64,000 nucleotides of DNA from Oscillospiraceae bacterium (GTDB lineage: Bacteria > Bacillota_A > Clostridia > Oscillospirales > Oscillospiraceae), in NCBI GenBank assembly GCA_017470325.1, contig JAFUES010000007.1:1-64000 (forward strand). Direction: 5' to 3'. Position numbers and translations under genes: made by a program. The notes beneath the pieces were generated by a model that saw only the letters and a program-made list of their open reading frames with translations, was not told where the DNA came from and made no database searches. This document shows, piece after piece, positions 51,723 to 61,456 of the stretch. Position 1 is the stretch's first letter. Every line of letters starts with the position of its first letter.

Positions 51723-51748
51723 GGGGCTTCTTCGGAAGCCCCATTTTT
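51723..51748 (+). terminator. rho-independent terminator after the 43-residue gene
   Basis: Perfect 8-bp stem GGGGCTTC-TTCG-GAAGCCCC (51723-51742) is followed by ATTTTTATTT. The UUCG tetraloop makes it very stable. Confidence 0.93.
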
Positions 51749-51750
51749 AT

Positions 51751-52422
51751 TTATTTTATATGGTCGCGGAGGATCCGATAGATCTCGTCATTCTTCTCCG
51801 TCAGCTCCCGCTCTTTCCCGTCCTTCAAAAACGGGATCCGCGTCCAGCCGTAGTACTCCGCGGCCAGCTGTGCCGTACGAAGGCAGCGCTCCAGATAAGA
51901 GGTATCCTTCTCATGGATATCCGCCTTGGTGTGGTGCCTGGCCTCCCGGCGGCGCATCCGGGCCAGGGAGGTCTGGATATCCACATCCAGATAGATCACC
52001 AGATCCGGCCTGGGCAGGCCCATCTTGCCGTATTCCAGATCGGACAGCCAGGCGAAGAAGTCCGGCAGTTCATCCTCCGGCAGCTTGGCCCCCTGGTGGA
52101 CAGCGTTGGAGGTCGTGTACCGGTCAGACAGGATCAGGGCGCCGTTTTCGTAAAGCTTCCCCCAGTCCGTCTTATAGGCCGCATAGCGGTCCACCGCGTA
52201 GAAGGTGGATGCGGCGTAGGCGTTCACATCATTGGGATGAGTCCCGAACTCTCCGGCCAGGTACATGCGTATCAGAGCGCTGCTCTCCTGCTCATACCGG
52301 GGAAACACAATATGATTATAGGCGATTTGGTCCTGTTCCATTCGTGTGCAAAGGCGTCGATACTGCGAAGATTTTCCGCTGCCGTCGATGCCTTCCAACA
52401 CGATCAGCTTACCCTGGGCCAT
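51751..52422 (-). CDS. tmk: thymidylate kinase family protein
   Basis: The 223-residue nucleoside monophosphate kinase has the P-loop GKLIVLEGIDGSGKSSQ (about 4-20), DRYTTSNAVHQGAKLPE (DR. motif, acceptor site) and the LID region RMRRREARHHTKADIHEKD. It would phosphorylate dTMP. The extra segment FPRYEQESSALIRMYLAGEF is common in Firmicutes variants. It is the last gene of a short operon with the sirtuin gene. Confidence 0.93.
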   Translation of the reverse strand: MAQGKLIVLEGIDGSGKSSQYRRLCTRMEQDQIAYNHIVFPRYEQESSALIRMYLAGEFGTHPNDVNAYAASTFYAVDRYAAYKTDWGKLYENGALILSDRYTTSNAVHQGAKLPEDELPDFFAWLSDLEYGKMGLPRPDLVIYLDVDIQTSLARMRRREARHHTKADIHEKDTSYLERCLRTAQLAAEYYGWTRIPFLKDGKERELTEKNDEIYRILRDHIK

Positions 52423-52463
52423 TTCTCTCTCCGTTCCGCCGCGCTTTCCCCGCGGCTCATTTA

Positions 52464-53180
52464 TTAAATCTGGCTGAACACTTCGCCGATCTTCTCATGG
52501 ATGATCAGATCCGCATAGTGGTCATAGGGGGTCTCGCTCAGGTTCACCAGAGCCAGCTTATTTCCCCGGTAATAATTGATCAGTCCCGCGGCGGGATAGA
52601 CGTTCAGCGAGGTCCCGCCGATGATGAGTACATCCGCGTTGCGGATATAATGGACCGCGGAGGACATGATGTCCTGATCCAGCGGTTCCTCATACAGCAC
52701 GATATCCGGGCGGATGATACCGCCGCAGCTGCATCGCGGCAGGCCGGTCCCCTTGTTCATCTCCTCCTGGGGATAGGGGCGGCGGCAGCGGGAGCAATAG
52801 GCCCGCAGGATGCTGCCGTGCAGCTCCAGCACATTCTTGCTTCCGGCGGCCTGGTGCAGACCGTCAATATTCTGGGTGATCACCGCCCGCAGCTTCCCCT
52901 CCTGCTCCAGCTCCGCAAGCCGCAGATGGGCCCGGTTGGGCTGCACGCCGTCGATGACCAGCTTTTCCCGATGGAAGCGGTAATACTCCTCCGGGTAGCG
53001 TTCAAAGAAGCTGTGGCTCAGAATGGTTTCCGGCGGGTATTTCCACTTCTGGTTGTACAGACCGTCCACACTGCGGAAATCGGGGATCCCGCTCTCCGTG
53101 CTGACGCCGGCGCCGCCGAAGAAAACCACGTTGTCACTGTTGGCGATCCACTCTTTCAGTTTCAAAATATTCTCGTTCAT
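52464..53180 (-). CDS. cobB: NAD-dependent protein deacylase (Sir2)
   Basis: The 238-residue sirtuin has NAD motif [17 protein letters not shown] (residues 20-36), catalytic [20 protein letters not shown] with the active His, and a zinc site CSRCRRPY...[11 protein letters not shown]. It removes acyl groups from lysines in the cytoplasm. The start ATG 53180 has GGGAGG 7 bases upstream. It is followed by tmk. A terminator at 53290-53326 separates it from fchA. Confidence 0.94.
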   Translation of the reverse strand: MNENILKLKEWIANSDNVVFFGGAGVSTESGIPDFRSVDGLYNQKWKYPPETILSHSFFERYPEEYYRFHREKLVIDGVQPNRAHLRLAELEQEGKLRAVITQNIDGLHQAAGSKNVLELHGSILRAYCSRCRRPYPQEEMNKGTGLPRCSCGGIIRPDIVLYEEPLDQDIMSSAVHYIRNADVLIIGGTSLNVYPAAGLINYYRGNKLALVNLSETPYDHYADLIIHEKIGEVFSQI

Positions 53181-53289
53181 GGCTGTACCTCCCGTCAGCA
53201 ATCCAATTCTTTACAACTATTCGGATTATACACTACCGGCACCGAAATGGCAAGCAAAGCGGGCCGCCGGAGCGGAATTTATGAATTCT

Positions 53290-53326
53290 TAAGAAAAAGC
53301 GCCGCGGCAGCTTCCACTGCCGCGGC
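53290..53326 (-). terminator. terminator after the cyclodeaminase-family gene
   Basis: The minus strand has GCCGCGGCAG (53317-53326) paired with CTGCCGCGGC (53301-53310), then GCTTTTTC. The 10-bp GC stem is perfect. Confidence 0.88.
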
Positions 53327-53333
53327 CTTGCAT

Positions 53334-53939
53334 TCACTTGGACAGCTTGGAGCAGATCGCCTCATATACCGGGATCGCCTGTTCCAGGGTGATCTGATTC
53401 TCCCGTTTCGTGACGAAGCGGTAGGTCTCGTCCATGCTTTTGGAACTCAGGTCCAGGATATAACGCATGGCCGTCCTCATGGCCGCCATGGTCAACTCCG
53501 CACTTTCCAGGACATAAGCCTGCGCATCCTCACAGCAGAGTTCAGCCAGATCCCGCTGCATCTCCAGTGCCTTCACGGACATGTTGACGATCTCCTCGCA
53601 CACGCTCACAGCGGACTCACTGGCGGCGTCGATGCGCACCGGATCGCCCTCCTGCTTCGCCTTGCGCAGCGGACCGCGGCAGCGCACATCCTCGTCGATC
53701 AGGTGGACCATATACTTGCGCAGAGTATCTGCATTGCGGACAATGTAATCCAGCGCCTCACCCGTGTTCCCCGCAGCCGCCGTCAGATTGGCCGCCCGGC
53801 ACAGGAGCGAGGCGGAGAGCGCCGCGCACATGGCCGCGCCGCCGCCTGCGTCCAGACGGCTTTCCGGGTCTGCCAGGCAGGCAGTGAAGTCCTCGGCTTC
53901 CTTCTTCTTGAAAATCTCGATCTTAATGGTTCCGGCCAT
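53334..53939 (-). CDS. cyclodeaminase/cyclohydrolase family protein (FchA-like)
   Basis: The 201-residue all-helical protein has DFTACLADPESRLDAGGGAAMCAALSASLL, the GGGA.aA..aalgaaL signature. Related enzymes act on formimino- or methenyl-tetrahydrofolate. Formimino-THF cyclodeaminase or methenyl-THF cyclohydrolase cannot be distinguished here. The gene is 15 bases downstream of prfC, and a strong terminator follows. Confidence 0.88.
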   Translation of the reverse strand: MAGTIKIEIFKKKEAEDFTACLADPESRLDAGGGAAMCAALSASLLCRAANLTAAAGNTGEALDYIVRNADTLRKYMVHLIDEDVRCRGPLRKAKQEGDPVRIDAASESAVSVCEEIVNMSVKALEMQRDLAELCCEDAQAYVLESAELTMAAMRTAMRYILDLSSKSMDETYRFVTKRENQITLEQAIPVYEAICSKLSK

Positions 53940-53954
53940 GTGTTTCCCTCCGTA

Positions 53955-55547
53955 TCAGTCCCGGTTGAATTCTCTCAGCTGCAGGCCCTCGTTCTTCTGG
54001 AGCGCCCAGTTGACACACCAGGGCGAGGTGAAAAGCAGTAGATTGTTGCCTTTGAAATCCTGCACCCATTTGGTATCGCTGGTCAGGTTCAGCGAACGGA
54101 TATCCACATCCTCGTTCTCCACCCAGCGGACCAACTCAAAGGGCATGGAGCGGCGGCGGATATCCACGCCGTATTCCGTTTTCAGACGGTACTCCAGCAC
54201 CTCAAACTGCAGCACGCCCACAACGCCCACGATCACTTCCTCCACACCGGTGTGCGGCTCATGGAAGATCTGGATGGCGCCCTCCTGGGCGATCTGCATG
54301 ATCCCTTTTTCAAACTGCTTGCGCTTCATGGTGTCCACACGCTCCACCGCCGCGAAATGCTCCGGCGCGAAGGTGGGGATCCCCTCAAAGCAGAGACTCA
54401 TACCTTTTTCGCAGATGGTGTCTCCAATGGAAAAGAGCCCGGGATCGAACACACCGATGATATCCCCGGCATAGGCCTCGTCGATGATGGCGCGCTCCTG
54501 GGCCATCAGCTGTTGGGGCTGGGCCAGACGCAGGGCCTTTCCGCCCTGAACGTGGAAATACTCCTTGTCCCGCTCGAAGCGCCCGGAGCAGATACGCATA
54601 AAGGCGATCCTGTCCCGATGGGCCTTATTCATATTCGCCTGGATCTTGAAAACGAAGGCTGAGAAATGGGGATCGAAGGGATCCACGATCTCCTCCCCGG
54701 AGATGCGGGGCAGTGGCGGCATGGTCATTTTCAGGAAACTCTCCAGAAAGGGTTCCACGCCGAAATTGTTCAAAGCCGAGCCGAAGAAGACGGGGCTCAG
54801 TTTTCCCTGCCGCACTTGCTCGATATCGAACTCATAGCCCGCGCCGTCCAAAAGCTCAATGTCGTCCGCCAGCACCTGGCGCAGATGGGAGCCGATCAGT
54901 TCGTCCAGTTTCTCCGTCTCTTCCATGCGGCAGGCGATGGCCTGGATCCGGCTCTGGCCCCGGTGGAATTCGTTGAAGGCCAGGATCTCCTGCTTTTCCC
55001 GGTCGTACACGCCCTTGAAGTCCTGGCCGCAGCCGATGGGCCAGTTCATGGGATAGGTGCCGATACCGAACTCGTTTTCCAGTTCCTCCATCAGGTCATA
55101 GGGGCTGCGAGCCTCCCGGTCCAGCTTATTGATGAAGGTGAAGATCGGGATGTGCCGCATGGCACAGATCTTGAAGAGCTTGCGGGTCTGGGGCTCGATG
55201 CCCTTGGCCGCGTCGATCACCATCACCGCGGAGTCCGCCGCCATCAGCGTGCGGTAGGTATCCTCGGAGAAGTCCTGGTGTCCCGGCGTATCCAGGATGT
55301 TGATGCAGTAGCCCTCATACTCAAACTGCATGACAGAGGACGTGATCGAGATACCGCGCTGCTTCTCCAGCTCCATCCAGTCGGACACGGCATGGCGGGC
55401 CGTGGCTTTTCCTTTGACCGAGCCCGCCAGCTGTATGGCTCCGCCGTAAAGCAGCAGCTTTTCGGTCAATGTGGTTTTGCCGGCGTCCGGATGGGAGATG
55501 ATCGCGAAGGTCCGTCGCCGTTGGATCTCATGTTTCATATCGGGCAT
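53955..55547 (-). CDS. prfC: peptide chain release factor 3
   Basis: The 530-residue translational GTPase recycles RF1/RF2. GTP motifs are SHPDAGKTTLTEKLL (G1), TPGHQDFSEDT (G3) and NKLD (G4). RF3-specific segments include ASRSPYDLMEEL-like sequence, YHVQGGKALRLAQPQQLMAQ and EYGVDIRRRSMPFELVRWVE at the end. The start MPDMKHEIQRRRTFAIISHP is well matched. No domain is missing. Confidence 0.96.
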   Translation of the reverse strand: MPDMKHEIQRRRTFAIISHPDAGKTTLTEKLLLYGGAIQLAGSVKGKATARHAVSDWMELEKQRGISITSSVMQFEYEGYCINILDTPGHQDFSEDTYRTLMAADSAVMVIDAAKGIEPQTRKLFKICAMRHIPIFTFINKLDREARSPYDLMEELENEFGIGTYPMNWPIGCGQDFKGVYDREKQEILAFNEFHRGQSRIQAIACRMEETEKLDELIGSHLRQVLADDIELLDGAGYEFDIEQVRQGKLSPVFFGSALNNFGVEPFLESFLKMTMPPLPRISGEEIVDPFDPHFSAFVFKIQANMNKAHRDRIAFMRICSGRFERDKEYFHVQGGKALRLAQPQQLMAQERAIIDEAYAGDIIGVFDPGLFSIGDTICEKGMSLCFEGIPTFAPEHFAAVERVDTMKRKQFEKGIMQIAQEGAIQIFHEPHTGVEEVIVGVVGVLQFEVLEYRLKTEYGVDIRRRSMPFELVRWVENEDVDIRSLNLTSDTKWVQDFKGNNLLLFTSPWCVNWALQKNEGLQLREFNRD

Positions 55548-55671
55548 CTTTTTACCATGGCAGCCCCATGCTGCCTCTCCTACTATAAATTGTAATCAGC
55601 AAGCCATGTTACCATATCCCGCCTGCAAAAGGCAAGTCCCGGGATCAAAAAGCTTGCGGTCGGGCGAAGGC

Positions 55672-57189
55672 TCAGAACATCACGTTCAGATCCACCCGCC
55701 CCGGAACGCCGGGCACGGTCCCCCGCTCGGTAAACTGCCAGATGTCATAGCGCTCCGGAAAGTCCGGCAGCTGACCGTAATAAGTGTAGTTGGCCATCCA
55801 GATGGTATAACCGGAGAGGGCCGGATAATAGAGCGTCCTCTGGTAGAAATACTGGCCGGAATAGATCCCGGCGGAGTACCCCGCGTGACGCACAGTCTCA
55901 CAGAAGGTCCGGATGATCTCCATGCGCTCCGCCGTGGTCAGCCGGTCCGCCCGCCCCCTGGGATTCTCCCCGGAAAATTCCATGTCGATGAAGATGGGCA
56001 GCTCCAACTGGATCCCATCCAGGGTCCGCAGGGCGGCCTGTGCCTCTTCCATGGCCTCCCGGGTGTTGATGGCGGCGGTATAAAAGTATACGCCTGTCTT
56101 CACGCCCGCCTCCTGGGCCTCCATCAGGTATTCATGGGTCCTCAGATCCCCGTAAGGCGCGCCGGAGGTCCAGCCCCGCCCGCCGATGCGTACGATGGCA
56201 AAATCAATGCCCGCGGCTTTTACGGTTTTCCAATCAATGTGCTCGTTATAATAGGAGGCGTCGATGCCCAGCGCTTTCGCCCGCGCCCCCTGGGGATCGA
56301 AGTAATAGAGCTTCCCCTCGATGCGCCGCAGGCCGGTCACGGGATAGCCGTTTTCGTAGTAATAGGTGACGCCGTCCAGTACCTGCCAGCCGTGCAGCGG
56401 CCCGGCGGGATTGGTCAGCGGAACAGCCTCGATGGCATAGTCCGCGACCGGGCGGTTGTCATCCTCATAGAGCCTTACGGCGCGGCGATAGGCTGCGGCC
56501 TCATAGGCCTCTCCGGCCTCATTCACGCCTGCCGGCAATTGAGCCAGCTCCACGCCGTAATCCGGCGTGCCGTCCCCATCTCTGTCCACGGGCAGGACCT
56601 GGCTCTCCTCATGGCTGACATTCGACAACAGATAGCCGTGAGGTCCCAGCAGCGCCCGGTAACGATACCTGGGATCGCCGTTTTCATCCAGCACAGGGAG
56701 TCCCTGCTCTGCGGAAGGGTCATCGTCTGTGCTCACGACCGTGCAGATGACCGGACCCGCGGAGGCATAAGCGCCGGAAGCCGGTACCTCCAGTGAATAC
56801 TCACCGCCCGGCAGCCCATACAGATAGCAGCTCCCGTCCTCCTCCGTATCGAAGCAGTAACTTTCGCCGCCGGGATACCGGACCCATATGGAAAAGCGCT
56901 GTCCTTCGATCACAGCGCCCTCTGTGTCGAGAACTTCAATGCTCAGGTCCGCCTGGGTGGAGTAAGCCGTCAGCATGACAGGCAGAAGATCCTGTTCCTC
57001 CATGCTCTCCGCAGCCATGGCCTGTGCCAGTTCCGCCTGCTTCTCCCGCCGCACCTGCAGCCCCGCCATGACGATCATGAAAGACAGCAGCACAGCCAGA
57101 ACGCAGATGATGATCAGCAGCGGCTTGATGTAGCGGGGATCCGTCATCGCCTTGCCTATTCTTTTGAAAAAACTGTTGTTTGTATCCAT
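55672..57189 (-). CDS. GH25 lysozyme-like protein with membrane anchor
   Basis: The 505-residue protein has a short cytoplasmic start (MDTNNSFFKRIGKAMTDPRY), one membrane segment (PLLIIICVLAVLLSFMIVMA, about 23-42), a beta-rich SpaA/prealbumin-like segment, a cell-wall-binding-like GWQVLDGVTYYYENGYPVTG, and a C-terminal GH25 domain. The GH25 domain begins LGIDASYYNEHIDWKTVKAA, has FIDMEFSGEN (catalytic D.E) and ends in the TVPGVPGRVDLNVMF motif. It likely cuts the glycan of peptidoglycan at the outer face. Start 57189 has only a weak GAGAG site. Confidence 0.88.
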   Translation of the reverse strand: MDTNNSFFKRIGKAMTDPRYIKPLLIIICVLAVLLSFMIVMAGLQVRREKQAELAQAMAAESMEEQDLLPVMLTAYSTQADLSIEVLDTEGAVIEGQRFSIWVRYPGGESYCFDTEEDGSCYLYGLPGGEYSLEVPASGAYASAGPVICTVVSTDDDPSAEQGLPVLDENGDPRYRYRALLGPHGYLLSNVSHEESQVLPVDRDGDGTPDYGVELAQLPAGVNEAGEAYEAAAYRRAVRLYEDDNRPVADYAIEAVPLTNPAGPLHGWQVLDGVTYYYENGYPVTGLRRIEGKLYYFDPQGARAKALGIDASYYNEHIDWKTVKAAGIDFAIVRIGGRGWTSGAPYGDLRTHEYLMEAQEAGVKTGVYFYTAAINTREAMEEAQAALRTLDGIQLELPIFIDMEFSGENPRGRADRLTTAERMEIIRTFCETVRHAGYSAGIYSGQYFYQRTLYYPALSGYTIWMANYTYYGQLPDFPERYDIWQFTERGTVPGVPGRVDLNVMF

Positions 57190-57322
57190 AGGTTTTCTCT
57201 CAGAAAAATCATTGGACTTATAATAACTGAAATCCCGCCCGATTGCAACAGCAATACTTCCCTTGTATACTTTGACAGACAAACCGGCCCTGCCCGCACC
57301 GAGACTCCGTTACTTTTTCGCC

Positions 57323-57351
57323 TTGTTAAAAGCGGCGCTTTATGATAAAAT
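57323..57351 (+). promoter_or_regulatory. pcrA promoter, possibly giving a leaderless transcript
   Basis: TTGTTA (57323-57328), 17 bases, TAAAAT (57346-57351). The first ATG is 7 bases after the -10, where transcription should begin, and no ribosome binding site is visible. Confidence 0.6.
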
Positions 57352-57358
57352 CGACGGC

Positions 57359-59731
57359 ATGATGACAGATTTTGAAAAACGATATATTGAAGCCCGGCGC
57401 GCCCTGATCCGCGCCGATTTTCCCGGGCTGAACGACATGCAGCTGGAAGCCGTCATGGCTACGGAGGGCCCCCTGCTGATTTTGGCGGGTGCAGGCAGCG
57501 GCAAGACCACGGTTTTGATCAACCGCATCGCCAATCTGCTCAAATACGGCTGTGCCGCGGACAGCGATGAGATCCCCGACGGGGCGGATGAAAAGCATCT
57601 GCAGCTGCTCCTGTCCGGCGGACCGGAGGCGGAAAAGCTGGCCGCTGTCGATCCGGTCGCTCCCTGGCGCATCCTGGCCATCACCTTTACCAACAAGGCC
57701 GCCGGCGAGCTGAAATCCCGGCTGGAAAGGATGTTGGGTCCTGAGGCCAACGACATCTGGGCCTGCACCTTCCACTCCGCCTGCGTGCGTATCCTGCGCC
57801 GGGATGCAGACAAGCTGGGTTTTGGAGACAATTTCAGCATTTACGACACCGCCGACAGTCAAAGCCTCATGAAGCGGATCCTGAAGGATATGGATCTGGA
57901 TGATAAGATCTTTCCTCCCCGGGCCGTACTGGCGGAGATCAGCCGGGCCAAGGACAGTTACATCGGTGCGGAGGAGTACCGGCAGCAGGCCAGGGCCTCC
58001 TCCGATATCCGGCGGGCCAGGATCGGCGATTTGTACGTGGAATACATGCGCCGGATGTTCGCCGCCAACGCCATGGACTTTGACGATCTGATCTTCTTCA
58101 CCGTGAAGCTGCTGCAGGAGCATGACGACGTGTGCGAATACTGGCAGCGCCGCTTCCGCTATGTGCTGATCGACGAGTACCAGGACACCAACCACCTGCA
58201 GTATCTGTTGGCCGCGACTCTGGCCGACGGCTGGGGCAACATTTGCGTGGTGGGCGACGATGACCAGAGCATTTACAAGTTCCGCGGCGCCACCATTGAA
58301 AATATTCTGTCCTTTGAGGAGCAATATAAAAACTGCCGCACCATCCGGCTGGAGCAAAATTACCGCAGCACCGCCCATATCCTGAACGCGGCCAACGCCG
58401 TCATCCGCAACAATATGGGCCGCAAGGGCAAAGAGCTCTGGACCAGCAAGGGCAACGGTACGCAGATCGAATTATACTGTGCCGACAATGAGCATGAGGA
58501 GGCGCAGTTCGTGGCCTCCACCATCATGAACGCCTACAGCCAGGGTGCCAACTGGCGGGATCACGCGATCCTGTACCGCATGAACGCCCAGTCCAGCCAG
58601 TTGGAATTTGCTTTCAAGCGGCAGGGCATCCCCTACCGGATCATCGGCGGCACCCGCTTCTTTGACCATGCGGAGATCAAGGATCTGCTGGCTTACCTGA
58701 ACGTGATCGCCGTTCCGGCGGACGATCTTCGCCTGAGCCGCATCATCAACAGCCCCGCCCGGGGCATCGGTGAGCGGAGCCTGGAGATCGCCCGGCAGCT
58801 TGCCACCGCTGAGCAGACCAGCATCTATGAGATCATCAGTCGGGCGGACAGTTATCCGGAGTTGTCCCGTGCGGGACTGCGCATGCGCCAGTTTGCCAAT
58901 TTGATCCGGGATCTGCAGAGCTTTGCGGAAAACAACACCCCGGACCTTCTCTATGACGAGTTGCTGGAAAAGACCGGATACCTGCGTATCCTGGAGGAAT
59001 CCACCGATCCCAAGGACGCCACCAGGGCGGAGAACGTCAAGGAGCTCAAGAGCAGCATCCTCTCCTATATGAAAGAGTCCGGCGACACCTCGCTGGAGGG
59101 CTATCTGGCCAATGTGGCTCTGTACACAGATCTGGACAATTACGATCAGGATTCGGACAGTGTTGTCATGATGACCATGCACAGCGCCAAAGGCCTGGAA
59201 TTCCCCACAGTCTTTCTGGTGGGCATGGAGGAGAGCATCTTCCCCGGCATGCGCGCCATCGGCGAGCAGGAGGAGATGGAGGAGGAGCGCCGCCTCTGCT
59301 ACGTGGCCATCACCCGGGCCAAGCGGCAGCTCTACATGGTCTGCGCCCGGCAGCGTATGCTATTCGGCCGGACCACGGCCAATCGGGTCTCCCGCTTCGT
59401 GGATGAGATCCCCCAGGAGCATATCCACAAAAACATTCCCAAGGGCTATGCCTACAGTGACCGCAGCCGAGACCTGGGATTTGCCTACAAGGCGCAGCCC
59501 TCCCGCTCCTACAAGGTCCCCGCTCCCGCGGCGCCGAGACCGGCTGCAGCCGCGGCCCTTCCCGCTTTTGCGCTGGGAGACAATGTGAAGCACAAGGCCT
59601 TCGGCAGCGGTGTGATCGTGAAGATGACGCCCATGGGCGGCGATTATCTGATCGAGATCAATTTTGAACAGATCGGCGTCAAAAAGCTGATGCTGCGCGC
59701 AGCAGCCCAACATATGACCAAAGAAGCATGA
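57359..59731 (+). CDS. pcrA: ATP-dependent DNA helicase PcrA/UvrD
   Basis: The superfamily 1 helicase of about 790 residues has Walker A LAGAGSGKTT (about 41-50 from the second Met), motif Ia ITFTNKAAGELKSRL, motif II VLIDEYQDTNHLQY, motif III VVGDDDQSIYKFRG, motif IV LEQNYRSTAHILN and motif VI ETYVAITRAKR-like sequence. A C-terminal Tudor-like patch (GDNVKHKAFGSGVIVKM) binds RNA polymerase in homologues. Tandem ATG codons at 57359 and 57362 are both plausible; upstream in-frame Met codons lie in the promoter. Confidence 0.95.
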   Translation: MMTDFEKRYIEARRALIRADFPGLNDMQLEAVMATEGPLLILAGAGSGKTTVLINRIANLLKYGCAADSDEIPDGADEKHLQLLLSGGPEAEKLAAVDPVAPWRILAITFTNKAAGELKSRLERMLGPEANDIWACTFHSACVRILRRDADKLGFGDNFSIYDTADSQSLMKRILKDMDLDDKIFPPRAVLAEISRAKDSYIGAEEYRQQARASSDIRRARIGDLYVEYMRRMFAANAMDFDDLIFFTVKLLQEHDDVCEYWQRRFRYVLIDEYQDTNHLQYLLAATLADGWGNICVVGDDDQSIYKFRGATIENILSFEEQYKNCRTIRLEQNYRSTAHILNAANAVIRNNMGRKGKELWTSKGNGTQIELYCADNEHEEAQFVASTIMNAYSQGANWRDHAILYRMNAQSSQLEFAFKRQGIPYRIIGGTRFFDHAEIKDLLAYLNVIAVPADDLRLSRIINSPARGIGERSLEIARQLATAEQTSIYEIISRADSYPELSRAGLRMRQFANLIRDLQSFAENNTPDLLYDELLEKTGYLRILEESTDPKDATRAENVKELKSSILSYMKESGDTSLEGYLANVALYTDLDNYDQDSDSVVMMTMHSAKGLEFPTVFLVGMEESIFPGMRAIGEQEEMEEERRLCYVAITRAKRQLYMVCARQRMLFGRTTANRVSRFVDEIPQEHIHKNIPKGYAYSDRSRDLGFAYKAQPSRSYKVPAPAAPRPAAAAALPAFALGDNVKHKAFGSGVIVKMTPMGGDYLIEINFEQIGVKKLMLRAAAQHMTKEA

Positions 59732-60612
59732 AAATAAACAAGACCGTTTTGGGCCGCCTGGCCCTTTTTACCGCGACCTTTTTCTGGGGCACCTCCTTCG
59801 TGGTGTTGAAAAACGCTCTGGATCAGGTCGACATCCTGTGGATCCTGGCAGTCCGCTTTTCCATCGCCGCGCTGCTGTTTGCCCTGTTTGCCAACAAAAA
59901 GCTCCTGCATATGACACGGGAAAATGTGCGGGGCAGCATCCTGATCGGCGCCTGTCTGGCCGCCGCTTATATCGTGCAGACCTATGGGCTCAAGTATACG
60001 ACCCCCGGGAAAAATGCCTTTCTCACCGCGGTCTACTGCGTGCTGGTCCCCTTCCTGGCCTGGGCGATCTACAGAAAAAAGCCCGCCGCCTACAACCTCG
60101 TGGCCGCATTTCTGTGCATCATCGGTATCGGCTTCGTCTCCCTGGGCGGTGAGACCGCGGGTCTGAACATCGGAGATATCCTCACGCTGCTGTGCGGGAT
60201 CTTCTACGCCCTGCTGATCATTATGATGGAGCGCTACGTTTCCAACTGTGAGGCGGTGTGCATCTCCGTCATCGAATTCGCCTCGGCGGCCGTCATCTGT
60301 TGGATCGGAACGCTCCTGTTCGAGCATCGGGCCCAGCAGGTCACGCCCGCCCTCTGGGGCAGCATCCTGTACATGGCTGTGGTATGCACGGGGCTGTGCT
60401 TCTTCCTGCAGGCCTGGGGCATCCGCTATACGCCCTCGTCCACAGCCGCCGTCATTCTGACCTTTGAGGCGGTCTTCGGGGCCCTCAGTTCGGTGATCTT
60501 TTATCATGAGGCGCTGACGCTCAAGCTTGTGGTCGGGTTTCTTCTGATCTTCCTCTCCGTGGTGATCTCTGAGACCGGAGCCTCTTTTCTGAAAGGGAGA
60601 AAACGCACATGA
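59728..60612 (+). CDS. EamA/DMT-family transporter
   Basis: The 294-residue inner-membrane protein has ten predicted helices in two homologous halves (first half FFWGTSFVVLKNALDQV, TTPGKNAFLTAVYCVLVPFL; second half FEAVFGALSSVIFYHEAL). This is the drug/metabolite transporter superfamily; substrate unknown. It begins in the last codon of pcrA (ATGA), so is co-transcribed with it, and overlaps fumarase alpha by 4 bases. The C-terminus is basic (LKGRKRT). Confidence 0.9.
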   Translation: MKINKTVLGRLALFTATFFWGTSFVVLKNALDQVDILWILAVRFSIAALLFALFANKKLLHMTRENVRGSILIGACLAAAYIVQTYGLKYTTPGKNAFLTAVYCVLVPFLAWAIYRKKPAAYNLVAAFLCIIGIGFVSLGGETAGLNIGDILTLLCGIFYALLIIMMERYVSNCEAVCISVIEFASAAVICWIGTLLFEHRAQQVTPALWGSILYMAVVCTGLCFFLQAWGIRYTPSSTAAVILTFEAVFGALSSVIFYHEALTLKLVVGFLLIFLSVVISETGASFLKGRKRT

Positions 60613-61448
60613 AAACCATCCTTGCCGATCAAATCCGCGACCTGGTCGCCGAGCTCTGTATCCGGGCCAACCGGGAGCTGCCGGAAGATATCGTCCGCGC
60701 CATGACCGAGGCCGCCGGGGCGGAGCCCTGGCCCTTGGCGAAGGAGACGCTGTCCGTGCTCTGCGCCAATCTGGACGCCGCCCGGGAGAAGGCGCTGCCC
60801 ATCTGCCAGGATACAGGCCTTGCCTGTGTCTTTGTGGAGCTGGGACAGGAAGTCCACATCGAAGGCAATTTCCAGGAGGCGATCCAGGAGGGCGTCCGCC
60901 GGGGCTATACGGAGGGCTATCTGCGAAAGAGCGTGGTGGGCGATCCCCTGCGCCGAGTCAATACTGAGGACAACACTCCCGCGGCCGTCACCGTGGAGCT
61001 TGTCCCGGGCGAGGTGCTGAAGCTCACCGTGGTCCCCAAGGGCTTCGGCAGTGAAAACATGAGCAGGCTCGCCATGCTGAAACCGGCAGATGGCGTGGAG
61101 GGCGTCAAGAAGTTCATCATCGATACGGTCGCCGCAGCCGGTGCCAACCCCTGCCCGCCTATCGTGGTCGGCGTGGGGATCGGCGGCACCTTCGACAAGG
61201 TGGCCGCCCTGGCAAAACATGCGCTGCTTCGCCCCATCGACCAGCCAAACCCGGATCCCTACTATGCCGCTTTGGAAGCGGAGCTGTTGGAGGAGATCAA
61301 CCGCCTGGGCATCGGCCCCCAAGGGTTCGGCGGCCGGACCACGGCGCTGGGGCTTTGTATCGAGACTATGCCCACCCATGTGGCCGGGCTGCCTGTGGCC
61401 GTGAACATCAGCTGTCATGTGACCCGCCGCGCCAGCGGTGAGCTGTGA
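60609..61448 (+). CDS. fumA: fumarate hydratase class I, alpha subunit
   Basis: The 279-residue iron-sulfur hydratase subunit catalyses fumarate to malate or a related hydroxyacid reaction. ALPICQDTGLACVFVELG holds the first cluster cysteine. GVGIGGTFDKVAALAKHALL is the family signature, and PTHVAGLPVAVNISCHVTRR near the end holds another cysteine. It is the partner of the beta subunit, whose gene overlaps its end. Tartrate dehydratase activity cannot be excluded. Confidence 0.93.
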   Translation: MKTILADQIRDLVAELCIRANRELPEDIVRAMTEAAGAEPWPLAKETLSVLCANLDAAREKALPICQDTGLACVFVELGQEVHIEGNFQEAIQEGVRRGYTEGYLRKSVVGDPLRRVNTEDNTPAAVTVELVPGEVLKLTVVPKGFGSENMSRLAMLKPADGVEGVKKFIIDTVAAAGANPCPPIVVGVGIGGTFDKVAALAKHALLRPIDQPNPDPYYAALEAELLEEINRLGIGPQGFGGRTTALGLCIETMPTHVAGLPVAVNISCHVTRRASGEL

Positions 61449-61456
61449 GGTGCCCT

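Noticed and set aside
51870..54041. 723-codon plus-strand open frame across tmk, sirtuin and cyclodeaminase genes
   Set aside because: Low-complexity Arg/Pro/Ser composition and complete overlap with three well-supported minus-strand genes.
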